A DNA stretch of 64,000 nucleotides. Source: Fen-1308 sp035319125 (GTDB lineage: Bacteria > Nitrospirota > Thermodesulfovibrionia > Thermodesulfovibrionales > Dissulfurispiraceae). Every line of letters begins with the position of its first letter. The first letter of the stretch is position 1. A program made the position numbers and the translations under genes. Below, one piece after another: positions 50,801 to 59,615 of the stretch. The stretch covers positions 121,730 through 185,729 of the forward strand of contig DATHDG010000015.1 in NCBI GenBank assembly GCA_035319125.1. The letters are read 5' to 3'. A model generated the notes under the pieces. That model had not been told where the DNA came from. It did no database searches and saw nothing but the letters and a program-made list of their open reading frames with translations.

Positions 50801-51500
50801 GAACTTAAGTGTAAAAGATATGGCAAAACTGCTTAATGTGTCCTGCAAAACGATTTATCGTATGATCCAACATGAAACTATTCCTTGCTTTAGAGTAGGT
50901 GGCCAATGGCGCTTTGATCGAAGGGAGATAGTGTCTTGGATGGAAGATACGAGGGCCTTTGCCTATAAGACTGATGACGAAAGAATCACCGCCGATGAAG
51001 AATCTATTTCGATTTCCGAATTCCTTGGACGCGGAGGCATTTACTTGGGGATCTCCGCTGCAACCAAAGATGAAGCACTCCGAGACAGTTTGGAGCGTAT
51101 GAAGGAACGAATACCTGACATAGATATCAAACGCTTGTTTGTTTCAATTCTGGAGAGAGAGAGATTATGCCCTACTGCCGTCGGCAATGGAATTGCTTTG
51201 CCTCATCCGGCTTCCTTCCGCCAATTCACACGCTTTTCGTACATTGCGCTATGCAGACTTGAAAGGCCTATTCCCTTTGGCTCTATGGATAACGAGAATG
51301 TTGATACCATGTTTTTCATATTCCCGAAAAGTGAGCGGCGTTTTCTTCGTATACAGGCCAAATTGCTGAGGCTGCTCCGGGACGAAGAAGTGATCGAAGC
51401 GGTTAAACGACCGGATATTTCAGAAGATCTGTACAGCGGCGAAATATTGCGTATTCTGGCTCAGAAAGAATCCCAGATTTTCACCACGGTGCCACTATGA
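50799..51500 (+). CDS. Fused excisionase-type helix-turn-helix / PTS EIIA-Ntr-like regulator
   Basis: This 233-residue protein has an N-terminal MerR/excisionase-like DNA-binding domain (MNLSVKDMAKLLNVSCKTIYRMIQHETIPCFRVGGQWRF, 1-50), a linker, and a PTS EIIA type 2 domain (about 75-220). The latter has the phospho-acceptor His136 in GNGIALPHPAS. EIIA-Ntr domains report nitrogen or energy state through phosphorylation; fusion to a DNA-binding domain suggests a transcription switch. The stop overlaps the ATG of the first complex gene by four bases, so it is co-translated with it. No other PTS gene is in the window. Confidence 0.87.
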   Translation: MNLSVKDMAKLLNVSCKTIYRMIQHETIPCFRVGGQWRFDRREIVSWMEDTRAFAYKTDDERITADEESISISEFLGRGGIYLGISAATKDEALRDSLERMKERIPDIDIKRLFVSILERERLCPTAVGNGIALPHPASFRQFTRFSYIALCRLERPIPFGSMDNENVDTMFFIFPKSERRFLRIQAKLLRLLRDEEVIEAVKRPDISEDLYSGEILRILAQKESQIFTTVPL

Positions 51501-53542
51501 GTATTGATTCGATTTCACTTGCCTGTTCAGCGATAGTGCTGCTGTTGGGTTCCGCGGCATTTGCTCCGCTTCTGAAAAGGATGCAGGCTTTTCTAATTGA
51601 GTTTTCATTTTTGCTCTCTACAGTTGCATCATTCCTGGTGACCGCAGCAGGAGTGTGGGCGGTGGCAAGAGGCATCAATGAACAGGTGATTCTGCTGATA
51701 GGATTGCCGGATTTACCTTTTCATCTCCGGCTTGATGCGCTTTCCGGCTTCTTTCTGACTGTTATCGGTCTGCTGTCTATGTTTGTTTCGATATATTCCA
51801 TCGGCTATGTAAAGGGATATATTGGCCAAAGATCGGTAACAAGCCTCGTAATCTTTTATTGCCTGTTTGTCGCTGGGATGCTTATGGTCGTGCTGTCTGA
51901 CGATGCATTATGTTTTCTCGTGTCGTGGGAGATAATGGCAGCAGCTTCCTATTTCCTTGTTGTTTTTGAAAATGAGAAGCCTGAGAATCGAAGGGCGGCT
52001 TTTTTGTACCTTGTTGTTGCACATGTTGGAGCTATCGCAATACTGTTGTCGTTTGGTATTCTGGCAGGATTTGCCGTGAAGGCTGAGAGCTTTTCAGGAT
52101 ACACATTTGATTCCATGAGATCTGCTCAACTGCCGATTGAATGGGCAACCGCAGCTTTTTTTCTGTCTTTCTTCGGCTTTGCGGCAAAGGCCGGCGTAAT
52201 TCCTCTCCACGTTTGGCTTCCTGAGGCGCATCCGGTGGCACCATCGAATGTGTCGGCACTTATGAGTGGCGTAATGCTCAAGACGGCCATTTACGGAATT
52301 GTTCGGGTTACTTTTGATTTGATACATGTTTTCCCGGTCTGGTGGGGAGCCATTGTCCTGATTCTTGGCCTGATATCGGCGGTCATGGGCGTTCTCTACG
52401 CCCTGATGCAGCACGACCTGAAGAGGTTGCTAGCCTATCATTCAGTTGAAAATATAGGAATAATATTGATCGGAATCGGCCTTGCGATGATCTTCAAGTC
52501 CTTTAATCTGCCACTGCTTGCAGCTCTTGGTTTAATTGCCGGCCTCTATCATACAATGAACCATGCCATGTTTAAGGGATTGCTTTTTATGGGGGCAGGG
52601 TCCGTTCTGCACGCAACAGGCGAGCGGAACATGGAGGAGATGGGTGGTCTTATCCACAAGATGCCTTGGACTGCGGCACTGTTTCTCATCGGCTGTGTAT
52701 CTATCTCGGCTTTGCCGCCATTCAACGGATTTGTTTCGGAGTGGCTGACGTTCCAGGCATTTCTGCTTACCCCCGCTTTGCCTAGCCCGCTTATCCGCCT
52801 TCTGATTCCGCTGGGCGCAGCGCTGCTTGCTCTTACCGGTGCACTCGCTGCAGCCTGTTTTGTTAAGGCCTTTGGCGTCACTTTTCTGGGTCACTGGCGC
52901 GGCCAGCATCATCCCAGAGTTCATGAAGCTTCCTGGTCTATGCGGTTGGGGATGCTTTTAGCGGCTGTCACATGTTTCTGTCTGGGCATTTTGCCTTCTG
53001 CATTTATCGATTGGATGGACGTAATAGCTGAACAGTTTACCGGCACAACGATAGCCTCCTCAGCGGGACGGTACGGCTGGATGTGGCTTACGCCGGTATC
53101 TTACGAGCGGGCATCATACTCCGGGCTCATAGTTTTTCTTGGCATTCTGGCCATTGTGGCCTTGGCCTTTGTGATGCTTCACGTAAAGGCCGGGCGCATA
53201 CGTCGCGTGCCTATATGGGACTGTGGTTTCGAGAAGATTAATCAGAGGATGCAGTACAATGCAACCTCTTTTTCAATGCCCATAAGAAGGATATTCGGCT
53301 ACCTTTTCAGTATCAGGGAGCGCGTCGAACTTGCCCCACAGGCCGCTCACAAGGCTTTTCCAAAAAAGATCAATTATCATATCAGCATAAGGGACAGAAT
53401 TTGGGGATGGCTCTACAAACCTGTTGTCGATGCAAGCTTCTGGTTGTCGAGAAAGGTTGGAAAGCTACAGCAGGGCCGCATACAGGCGTATCTTATATAC
53501 TCGTTCGTTACAATCATTATATTGCTGGTGTTTCTTAGATGA
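51497..53542 (+). CDS. Hydrogenase-4 subunit B-like (HyfB/NuoL-M type) antiporter subunit of an Ehr complex
   Basis: This 681-residue polytopic membrane protein is of the Mrp/NuoL type, with about 14-16 hydrophobic segments. Typical core motifs are GFAAKAGVIPLHVWLPEAHPVAPSNVSALMSGVMLK, LLAYHSVENIGIILIGIGL, MNHAMFKGLLFMGAGSVLHATG and LPPFNGFVSEWLTF. These half-channels translocate protons or sodium. It starts the six-gene complex, overlapping both the upstream regulator (4 bases) and the next gene (4 bases). Length and C-terminal extension match HyfB/HycC. Confidence 0.92.
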   Translation: MSIDSISLACSAIVLLLGSAAFAPLLKRMQAFLIEFSFLLSTVASFLVTAAGVWAVARGINEQVILLIGLPDLPFHLRLDALSGFFLTVIGLLSMFVSIYSIGYVKGYIGQRSVTSLVIFYCLFVAGMLMVVLSDDALCFLVSWEIMAAASYFLVVFENEKPENRRAAFLYLVVAHVGAIAILLSFGILAGFAVKAESFSGYTFDSMRSAQLPIEWATAAFFLSFFGFAAKAGVIPLHVWLPEAHPVAPSNVSALMSGVMLKTAIYGIVRVTFDLIHVFPVWWGAIVLILGLISAVMGVLYALMQHDLKRLLAYHSVENIGIILIGIGLAMIFKSFNLPLLAALGLIAGLYHTMNHAMFKGLLFMGAGSVLHATGERNMEEMGGLIHKMPWTAALFLIGCVSISALPPFNGFVSEWLTFQAFLLTPALPSPLIRLLIPLGAALLALTGALAAACFVKAFGVTFLGHWRGQHHPRVHEASWSMRLGMLLAAVTCFCLGILPSAFIDWMDVIAEQFTGTTIASSAGRYGWMWLTPVSYERASYSGLIVFLGILAIVALAFVMLHVKAGRIRRVPIWDCGFEKINQRMQYNATSFSMPIRRIFGYLFSIRERVELAPQAAHKAFPKKINYHISIRDRIWGWLYKPVVDASFWLSRKVGKLQQGRIQAYLIYSFVTIIILLVFLR

Positions 53543-54483
53543 CCGTTGTCCCGTATATAATAGAATTGCTGCAGATTGGCGTACTTATTGGCCTTGCGCC
53601 GGCCTTTGTCGGCTGGGTGCGAATGGTGAAATGCTGGGCGCAGGGTCGCAGATCGGCGGGGCTGTTGCAACCGTACAGGGACCTTGCGAAGCTTTTTTCA
53701 AAAGACGTGCTTCTGGCTGAAAACGCATCCTGGATTTTCCGCTTTACCCCGTATCTTGTTTTTGGCACGGCAGTGCTCGCAGGTGGAATAATCCCGATTC
53801 TGTCGATAGACCTGCCGTTAGCGCCGACGGCAGATGTTATTGTTATAGTGGCTCTATTCGCTATCGCCCGCTTCTTTATCGCACTTGCCGGCATGGATAT
53901 AGGAACTGCGTTCGGCGGCATGGGATCCAGCCGCGAGATGATGATCGCTTCCCTTGCCGAACCGGCTATGCTCATGGCTATTTTCACCGTATCTTTGGCA
54001 AACAGGTCTACTTCCCTGTCTGAAATAATCCAGGTCATCTACAGCGGCCAGTCGGTAATCAGGCCTTCGCTTGCCTTTGCCTTCCTGGCGTTTGTTCTGA
54101 TCGCTCTTGCTGAGACCGGCCGGGTGCCGGTAGACAATCCAGCTACGCACCTTGAACTGACTATGGTGCATGAAGCCATGATCCTTGAATATTCGGGCAG
54201 GCACCTTGCGCTGATTGAATGGGCCGGCATGATGAAGTTGTTTCTTTTTACAAGCCTGGGCATAGCGGCCTTTGCGCCCTGGGGAATTGCTGCAAGGGAG
54301 GAATTATCGGCTGTTCCGCTTGCCTTACTGTATATGATTATCAAATTTGGAGTTGTCGGCGTCGCTATCGTTCTCATAGAAACCGGACTGGCGAAGATGA
54401 GACTATTCAGGCTGACCGAGTTTCTGGGGGCTGCATTTCTTCTTGCCACGCTCGGCATGCTCGCATTTTTCATATTGGATTGA
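53539..54483 (+). CDS. Hydrogenase-4 subunit C-like (HyfC/NuoH type) membrane anchor
   Basis: This 314-residue membrane protein has eight or so hydrophobic segments. It has NuoH/HyfC features, including KCWAQGRRSAGLLQPYRDLAKLFSKD near the N-terminus and LAETGRVPVDNPATHLELTMVHEAMILEYSGR, the loop that faces the hydrophilic arm. In complex I and group 4 hydrogenases this subunit links the catalytic arm to the ion pump. It overlaps the previous gene by 4 bases and is separated from the next by one base. Confidence 0.92.
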   Translation: MTVVPYIIELLQIGVLIGLAPAFVGWVRMVKCWAQGRRSAGLLQPYRDLAKLFSKDVLLAENASWIFRFTPYLVFGTAVLAGGIIPILSIDLPLAPTADVIVIVALFAIARFFIALAGMDIGTAFGGMGSSREMMIASLAEPAMLMAIFTVSLANRSTSLSEIIQVIYSGQSVIRPSLAFAFLAFVLIALAETGRVPVDNPATHLELTMVHEAMILEYSGRHLALIEWAGMMKLFLFTSLGIAAFAPWGIAAREELSAVPLALLYMIIKFGVVGVAIVLIETGLAKMRLFRLTEFLGAAFLLATLGMLAFFILD

Positions 54484-54484
54484 C

Positions 54485-55150
54485 ATGGAATTAACTACTG
54501 TTGCTCACATAAACAGCTTTCTGGCGGCGCTGGTTCTCCTTACAGCCTTCGGCATGCTTGTGCAGAAGAGAATCTATGGGTTGATTCATCTTTTCGCCTG
54601 GCAGGGCCTTTTTCTCTCGCTTAATACTGCAATAGTCGGTTACGTTGCCGGTAAACACCACCTTTACATATCCTCGCTCCTGACACTTTCGCTGAAGGTA
54701 ATCCTTCTGCCCTATATACTTCATGTGCTGATCCATCGTTTGAAGATCCGAAAAGAGGTCGAGACAATCGTTAATATCCCGATGACCATGCTTATCGGGA
54801 TCGCGCTGGTCATATTCTCCTATCACCTGACAGCTCCGGTCAGGGAACTGTCAACCTTGATAACCCGCTCTACCCTTGCAATCGCCCTTGCAACGGTAAT
54901 GATCGGCTTGTTAATGATGATAACGAGACGGCACGCGGTCACCCAGATCATTGGGTTTCTAGCCCTTGAAAACGGCCTGTTCTTTGCTGCTACAAGTGCG
55001 ACCTATGGTATGCCGCTGGTCGTGGAACTGGGTGTTGCCCTGGATATTCTGATCGCTGCATTCATATTCGGAATATTCTTCTTCCACATTCATACGACCT
55101 TCGACAGTCTCGACATCGAGCAGATGGCCCGCCTGAGGGAGGAGGACTAA
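54485..55150 (+). CDS. Hydrogenase-4 subunit E-like (HyfE; NuoK-like) membrane subunit
   Basis: This 221-residue protein of about seven hydrophobic segments is of the HyfE type, which contains a NuoK-like core. The ATG at 54485, one base after the hyfC-like stop, gives the N-terminus MELTTVAHINSFLAALVLL. An upstream in-frame ATG within the previous gene would add an unrelated 14-residue tail. Features include AWQGLFLSLNTAIVGYVAGKHH and QIIGFLALENGLFFAATSATYGMPLVVELGVALDILIAAF with the membrane Glu residues of NuoK. Its stop overlaps the next ATG (TAATG). Confidence 0.9.
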   Translation: MELTTVAHINSFLAALVLLTAFGMLVQKRIYGLIHLFAWQGLFLSLNTAIVGYVAGKHHLYISSLLTLSLKVILLPYILHVLIHRLKIRKEVETIVNIPMTMLIGIALVIFSYHLTAPVRELSTLITRSTLAIALATVMIGLLMMITRRHAVTQIIGFLALENGLFFAATSATYGMPLVVELGVALDILIAAFIFGIFFFHIHTTFDSLDIEQMARLREED

Positions 55151-56613
55151 TGGCCGACACCAGCATAATGCTTCTTATATTGCTGGGGGTTCCTCTTGTG
55201 TGCGCAGCCGCGCTGGCTTTTGCGGGGGATAGGAAGTTTGCGCCGGAGATCAATATACTCTGTTCCGCTTCGACGTTCGCAGCTGGCCTCGGCCTTGCAG
55301 TTGAGGTCTATATGCAGGGGCCGATGCTGGCGGGAGGCAAGTTCTTCTTTGTCGATGCCTTCAATGTCTATCTTGCCGTGCTGACATCATTCGTATCAAT
55401 GACTACGGCCATATTCAGCAGAAGGTATATGCGAAAGGAGAGGGAGCATGGACGCGTGGGCCATAGGCGCATGAGGTTTTACCACGCCATGTTCCAGATG
55501 TTTATCTTTGCCATGCTGCTCTGCCTGCTCACAAATAATGTTGGCGTGCTGTGGATAGCGATGGAGCTTGCCACGCTTTCAACAGTACTTCTCGTTTCCT
55601 TATACCGCACGCCGACAGCGATCGAAGCAGCATGGAAATACTTTATTCTTTGCGGCGTCGGCATAGCGCAGGCCCTTTTTGGGACGGTGCTTCTTTATTT
55701 TGCCGCTGAGAAGGTGCTCGGAGAAGGCGGGGAGGCGCTTCTGTGGACCAACCTCAGCAGGGTGAGCGGGCATCTGGAGCCCACGGTGTTATCTCTGGCG
55801 TTTGTTTTTCTCATGGTCGGCTACGGGACAAAGGTCGGTCTTGTGCCGCTTCATAACTGGCTTCCTGATGCACACAGCGAGGGCCCGACGCCGATTTCAG
55901 CTGTACTGTCAGGTCTGCTTTTGAATATAGCGCTTTATGCACTTGTCAGATGCAAAGTGCTGGTCGATGGGTCTACGCAGAGCCATCATGCCGGGGATAT
56001 CATGATGGGCTTCGGCATTCTCTCAATCCTCGTCGCTGCCTTTTCGCTGCTCAGGCAGAAGGATATAAAACGCATGTTTTCATATTCATCGATAGAACAT
56101 ATGGGTATTGCCACTTTTGCCTTCGGGCTCGGAGGCCAGCTGGCGACCTTCGGCGCACTCCTGCACATGCTGGTGCATAGTCTTGCAAAGTCCGCAATTT
56201 TCTTTACTGTCGGTCACGCGTCACAGATGCATAAAACCCAGCAAATGGACAGGATCAGAGGCCTGTTCAGAGGTAATCCACTGGTTGGCTGGGGTCTGAT
56301 GTTCGGCGTGCTTGCCATAGTGGGTATGCCGCCTTTCGGGATCTTCACCAGCGAGTTTCTTATACTTACCGCCACAATCAAGGATGCCCCGCTCTGGACG
56401 CCATTGCTTTTGCTCGGGCTGGGAGTGGCTTTTGCCGCATTGCTTCGCAAGGTTCAGCCGATGGTGTCGGGTGAAATCCCCCCGAACCAGAAACCCATGA
56501 AGGCTGCTCACCTGCCTGTCATGCTGCATATGGCGCTTGTTCTGATCATAGGCCTCTATATCCCCGATTTTTTGAATCAATGGTTTCATACTGCCGTGGG
56601 GTTGCTTAAATGA
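55150..56613 (+). CDS. Hydrogenase-4 subunit F-like (HyfF/NuoN-M type) antiporter subunit
   Basis: This 487-residue membrane protein is a second Mrp/Nuo-type antiporter subunit, with about 14 hydrophobic segments. Core motifs are GTKVGLVPLHNWLPDAHSEGPTPISAVLSGLLLNIALYALVR, MFSYSSIEHMGIATFAFGLGG, LVHSLAKSAIFFTVGHASQMH and GMPPFGIFTSEFLIL. With the HyfB-like subunit the complex has two ion-translocation modules. The ATG lies in the TAATG overlap with the HyfE-like gene, and its stop overlaps the large-subunit gene by four bases. Confidence 0.92.
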   Translation: MADTSIMLLILLGVPLVCAAALAFAGDRKFAPEINILCSASTFAAGLGLAVEVYMQGPMLAGGKFFFVDAFNVYLAVLTSFVSMTTAIFSRRYMRKEREHGRVGHRRMRFYHAMFQMFIFAMLLCLLTNNVGVLWIAMELATLSTVLLVSLYRTPTAIEAAWKYFILCGVGIAQALFGTVLLYFAAEKVLGEGGEALLWTNLSRVSGHLEPTVLSLAFVFLMVGYGTKVGLVPLHNWLPDAHSEGPTPISAVLSGLLLNIALYALVRCKVLVDGSTQSHHAGDIMMGFGILSILVAAFSLLRQKDIKRMFSYSSIEHMGIATFAFGLGGQLATFGALLHMLVHSLAKSAIFFTVGHASQMHKTQQMDRIRGLFRGNPLVGWGLMFGVLAIVGMPPFGIFTSEFLILTATIKDAPLWTPLLLLGLGVAFAALLRKVQPMVSGEIPPNQKPMKAAHLPVMLHMALVLIIGLYIPDFLNQWFHTAVGLLK

Positions 56614-58181
56614 GCGTACTGACGGAAGCGCTGATCAAGAGTCTCCCTGAAGATGTAAGGTTTAGGGCGGGACAATTCCCGGAAAAAATCCCTTTGTGCA
56701 TAGTGCCGAGGGCTAAATTCGTAGAGGCCGGCAGGCTTCTGAAAAAGGCCTACGCCCTGTTGGCTGCTGAATGGGCAACTGACGAAACCCCTTTTGTACG
56801 AGGCTATGGAATTTTTGCTTGCTACAGGTATGGCAGCGAGTATCTTATTGTCAAATCTGATGTCCCTCTTGATGACCCGGTATTCCCGAGCTTGACCAGA
56901 CACTTTGTTCCGGCGTATCGCTTCGAGCGCCAGATCCAGAGCCTGTTAGGGCTTACCGCCGACAAGCATCCGGACCAGAGGCCATGGATAAAATTCGAGG
57001 ATTGGCCGTCAGATGCCTGGCCGCTAAGAAAGGATTTTGATGCGTCGAAGCGTCTGCCTAGAGTCAAGGGCGACTATGCGTGGGCAAGAGCCGACGGCGA
57101 AGGAATCTACGAAATACCTGTTGGGCCAGTCCATGCAGGGATAATAGAGCCCGGCCATTTCAGATTTCAGGCGGTCGGTGAAGCCGTAATCAACCTTGAA
57201 GAGAGATTGGGCTACGTCCATAAGGGAATTGAAAAAAGGTTTGAGGTGCTTAACTGGCGCGATGCGCACAGGCTGGCAGGCCGCGTTTCCGGAGATACCA
57301 CAGTGGCGCATAGTCTTGCCTACTGCATGGCGCTGGAGTCAATGACCGGTTGTGCTGTCCCTGAGCGTGCGAATTGGCTGAGGGCATTATTTCTTGAAAG
57401 GGAGCGTATAGCGAACCATCTCGGAGATATCGGCGCTATTTGCAACGATGTTGCCTTTGCGTTCATGCTGTATCAGACGATGAGGCTGAAAGAGATTATC
57501 CTACGGACTAACCAGAAACTGTTCGGCCACCGGTTTATGATGGACAGGATAATTCCGGGGGGCGTGGCGGTGGACATAGACCAGGGCGGTATCAGGGAGA
57601 TAGTGGACGAACTGGACATTATAGCCAAAGAATTCGAGAGGCTTGTCATCATAATGGATGAGAACTCATCGCTTGAAGACAGGACGCGAAGCACAGGGGT
57701 TTTGCAGCCCGAAACAGCCCGGGAACTGGGCGTGGTCGGAATAGTCGCCAGAGCGAGCGGGCTGAACCTGGACTGTCGGATTCAGAACCCGTTCCCGCCA
57801 TATGACCGGATAGAGGTGAACGCGCCCGTGCTTATAGCCGGCGATTGTCATGCACGGGCCTGGGTGCGGGTGGAGGAGGTGCGCGAGTCGATCCGCATTA
57901 TTCGGGAAATAGTGGCTTCATTGCCTTCCGGGGAAATCATTGCAGAGGCTGCGTCACCATGGCCTGATACATCCGGGTTTGCGGCAGTCGAGGGCTGGCG
58001 CGGCGAAATCATATATTGGCTGCAGGCCGGTCCGAAGGGCGAGATCAGCCGCTGCATGGTGAGAGACCCCTCAAGCGTAAGCTGGCTTGGACTTGAACAG
58101 GCCATTCCCGGCAATATCGTCCCCGATTTTCCGCTTTGCAACAAGAGCTTCAATCAATCATATTCGGGGCATGATCTATGA
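56610..58181 (+). CDS. Group 4 hydrogenase large-subunit homologue lacking all Ni-binding cysteines (Ehr type)
   Basis: This 523-residue protein has a NuoC-like N-terminal domain (about 1-115) and a NuoD/HycE-like domain (about 150-520). Family landmarks are present: GPVHAGIIEPGHFRFQ, LGYVHKGIEKRFE, AHSLAYCMALE and LFLERERIANHLGDIGAI. In HycE the nickel ligands are RVCGIC and DPCYSC. Here the first reads RVSGDT (Ser227, Thr230) and the last is QSYSG (Ser517, Gly520). No Ni-Fe site can form, so it is not a hydrogenase. This is the defining trait of energy-converting hydrogenase-related complexes. The true substrate, possibly a quinone or other acceptor, is unknown. Confidence 0.92.
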   Translation: MSVLTEALIKSLPEDVRFRAGQFPEKIPLCIVPRAKFVEAGRLLKKAYALLAAEWATDETPFVRGYGIFACYRYGSEYLIVKSDVPLDDPVFPSLTRHFVPAYRFERQIQSLLGLTADKHPDQRPWIKFEDWPSDAWPLRKDFDASKRLPRVKGDYAWARADGEGIYEIPVGPVHAGIIEPGHFRFQAVGEAVINLEERLGYVHKGIEKRFEVLNWRDAHRLAGRVSGDTTVAHSLAYCMALESMTGCAVPERANWLRALFLERERIANHLGDIGAICNDVAFAFMLYQTMRLKEIILRTNQKLFGHRFMMDRIIPGGVAVDIDQGGIREIVDELDIIAKEFERLVIIMDENSSLEDRTRSTGVLQPETARELGVVGIVARASGLNLDCRIQNPFPPYDRIEVNAPVLIAGDCHARAWVRVEEVRESIRIIREIVASLPSGEIIAEAASPWPDTSGFAAVEGWRGEIIYWLQAGPKGEISRCMVRDPSSVSWLGLEQAIPGNIVPDFPLCNKSFNQSYSGHDL

Positions 58182-58705
58182 TCAGGATACTTCATCAGAT
58201 ATTCCGCACCGGTATCGCAACAGAGCCGCTCCAGCCGGAAGTCTCTTCTGAAATCCAGGCGATCGGGGCCGAACTGAAAGAGGCTATCTGGAGGCGATTC
58301 AACAGAAGTCTTACGATCAGGCAGGTTGATGCCGGATCATGCAATGGCTGTGAGCTGGAGATTCATGCGATGAACAATGTGTTCTACGATTGCGAAAGGT
58401 TCGGCATACACTTTACGGCTTCGCCGCGGTTTGCGGATGTCCTTTTGGTTACCGGCCCTGTCACTCACAACATGGAGATAGCCCTCAGACGTACCTACGA
58501 TGCGACGCCAGCGCCGAAACTTGTAGTGGCTGTTGGCGACTGCGGTTGCAATGGCGGCATTTTCGGCGAATCATATGCTTCGTTAGGCGGAATCGACAAA
58601 GTTATCCCGGTAGATCTCGTAATACCTGGATGCCCCCCTGCGCCTATTGACCTGCTCAGGGGCCTTCTTAGGCTAATGGAGCAGATGGGCCGCAAAATTA
58701 AATAG
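58178..58705 (+). CDS. Hydrogenase-4 small subunit-like (HycG/HyfI/NuoB type) 4Fe-4S protein
   Basis: This 175-residue protein keeps the proximal cluster ligands: two in GSCNGCELEI, one in VGDCGCNGG and one in VIPGCPPAPIDLLRGLL. It would carry a single 4Fe-4S centre (N2-like), next to a large subunit with no metal site. The ATG overlaps the previous stop by four bases. It is the last gene of the operon, and its stop lies two bases from the stop of the convergent TauE gene, with no terminator between them. A ferredoxin-like subunit (HyfH/NuoI) is missing. Confidence 0.93.
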   Translation: MIRILHQIFRTGIATEPLQPEVSSEIQAIGAELKEAIWRRFNRSLTIRQVDAGSCNGCELEIHAMNNVFYDCERFGIHFTASPRFADVLLVTGPVTHNMEIALRRTYDATPAPKLVVAVGDCGCNGGIFGESYASLGGIDKVIPVDLVIPGCPPAPIDLLRGLLRLMEQMGRKIK

Positions 58706-58707
58706 AA

Positions 58708-59481
58708 TCACCCTGCCGAGAGCATGAAAAGCCTGACCGCAACAAGCGCCAGGGCAACTGCCAGCACCCTGATGATGGTGTTCCCCTGGACCTTTGACGA
58801 AAGTAATGCTCCCAGTTGCGCTCCAGCCAGAACGCCAACTGCAAGAAAGATTGCACGCATCACTCCATGATGGAATGTGCCGGTTGCTATATGGACCAGG
58901 ACGCCGACGAAGGTTACGATGGCCAGTATGAAATGAGATGTTGCCGTAGCCACATGCACCTGAAAAAGAAGTATGTCTGACAGGGCCGGCACATGTATGA
59001 TGCCTCCGCCAATTCCCAAAAAGCTTGAAACAAAACCCACAAAAATGCTTATCAGAATGCCCAGCATCAGCTTTGGCTTCGATAGCTGGTGGGCAACATA
59101 CGCATGGGCTTCCTTTTCCTGCGGCGTTTTGAAAAAGATGAAGATCGAGGCCACAAGCATCATAGCCGCGAAAATGAGATCGAAAGTTCTTCGCGGCACG
59201 TAATATGTAGTCAAGGCGCCGGCGATTGCGCCTGGTATTGCCGCTGCAGCGAAGATCAGGCCGTATCTGTAGTTGATACGCTTCATTCTGGCATAGGCGA
59301 GCGACCCTGAAAAGGCATTTGCAAAAGTGACTGCAAGAGAAATGCTTGTTATCGTGTCAGGATTGTCGTTCGGATAGAGAAGAAGCAGAACCGGCGTAAG
59401 TATGAATCCACCGCCGGCGCCTATCAGTGTGCCGAATATGCCGACAAGAAAGCCGAAAAAGCTGAGCCATAAATGGTGCAT
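58708..59481 (-). CDS. TauE/SafE-family permease
   Basis: This 257-residue inner-membrane protein has about eight hydrophobic segments and the two repeated TauE/SafE motifs: FFGFLVGIFGTLIGAGGGFILTPVLLLLYP and GFVSSFLGIGGGIIHVPAL. Family members export sulfite, sulfoacetate or other small anions; the substrate cannot be predicted. It is divergent from the YdbH-like gene and convergent with the membrane-complex operon. AAGGGG lies upstream of the ATG. Confidence 0.9.
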   Translation of the reverse strand: MHHLWLSFFGFLVGIFGTLIGAGGGFILTPVLLLLYPNDNPDTITSISLAVTFANAFSGSLAYARMKRINYRYGLIFAAAAIPGAIAGALTTYYVPRRTFDLIFAAMMLVASIFIFFKTPQEKEAHAYVAHQLSKPKLMLGILISIFVGFVSSFLGIGGGIIHVPALSDILLFQVHVATATSHFILAIVTFVGVLVHIATGTFHHGVMRAIFLAVGVLAGAQLGALLSSKVQGNTIIRVLAVALALVAVRLFMLSAG

Positions 59482-59599
59482 CTGGAACAGTTCCCCTTAG
59501 GTAGGTTAATAATTAGGATAATAATAAGTTTGAGCACTTTCCGCAACGGCAGTTTCCGAAAAAGCGATACACGCTGACTCTCTGGCTGGCCATGCGGCA

Positions 59600-59608
59600 T
59601 GATATACT
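59600..59608 (+). promoter_or_regulatory. Extended -10 promoter for the YdbH-like gene, possible leaderless start
   Basis: TGATATACT is a TGn-extended -10 (TATACT, five of six). It ends seven bases before the ATG at 59616, which has no Shine-Dalgarno sequence. No -35 is seen at the usual distance. The layout closely matches that of hisD. Confidence 0.5.
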
Positions 59609-59615
59609 GAGTACA

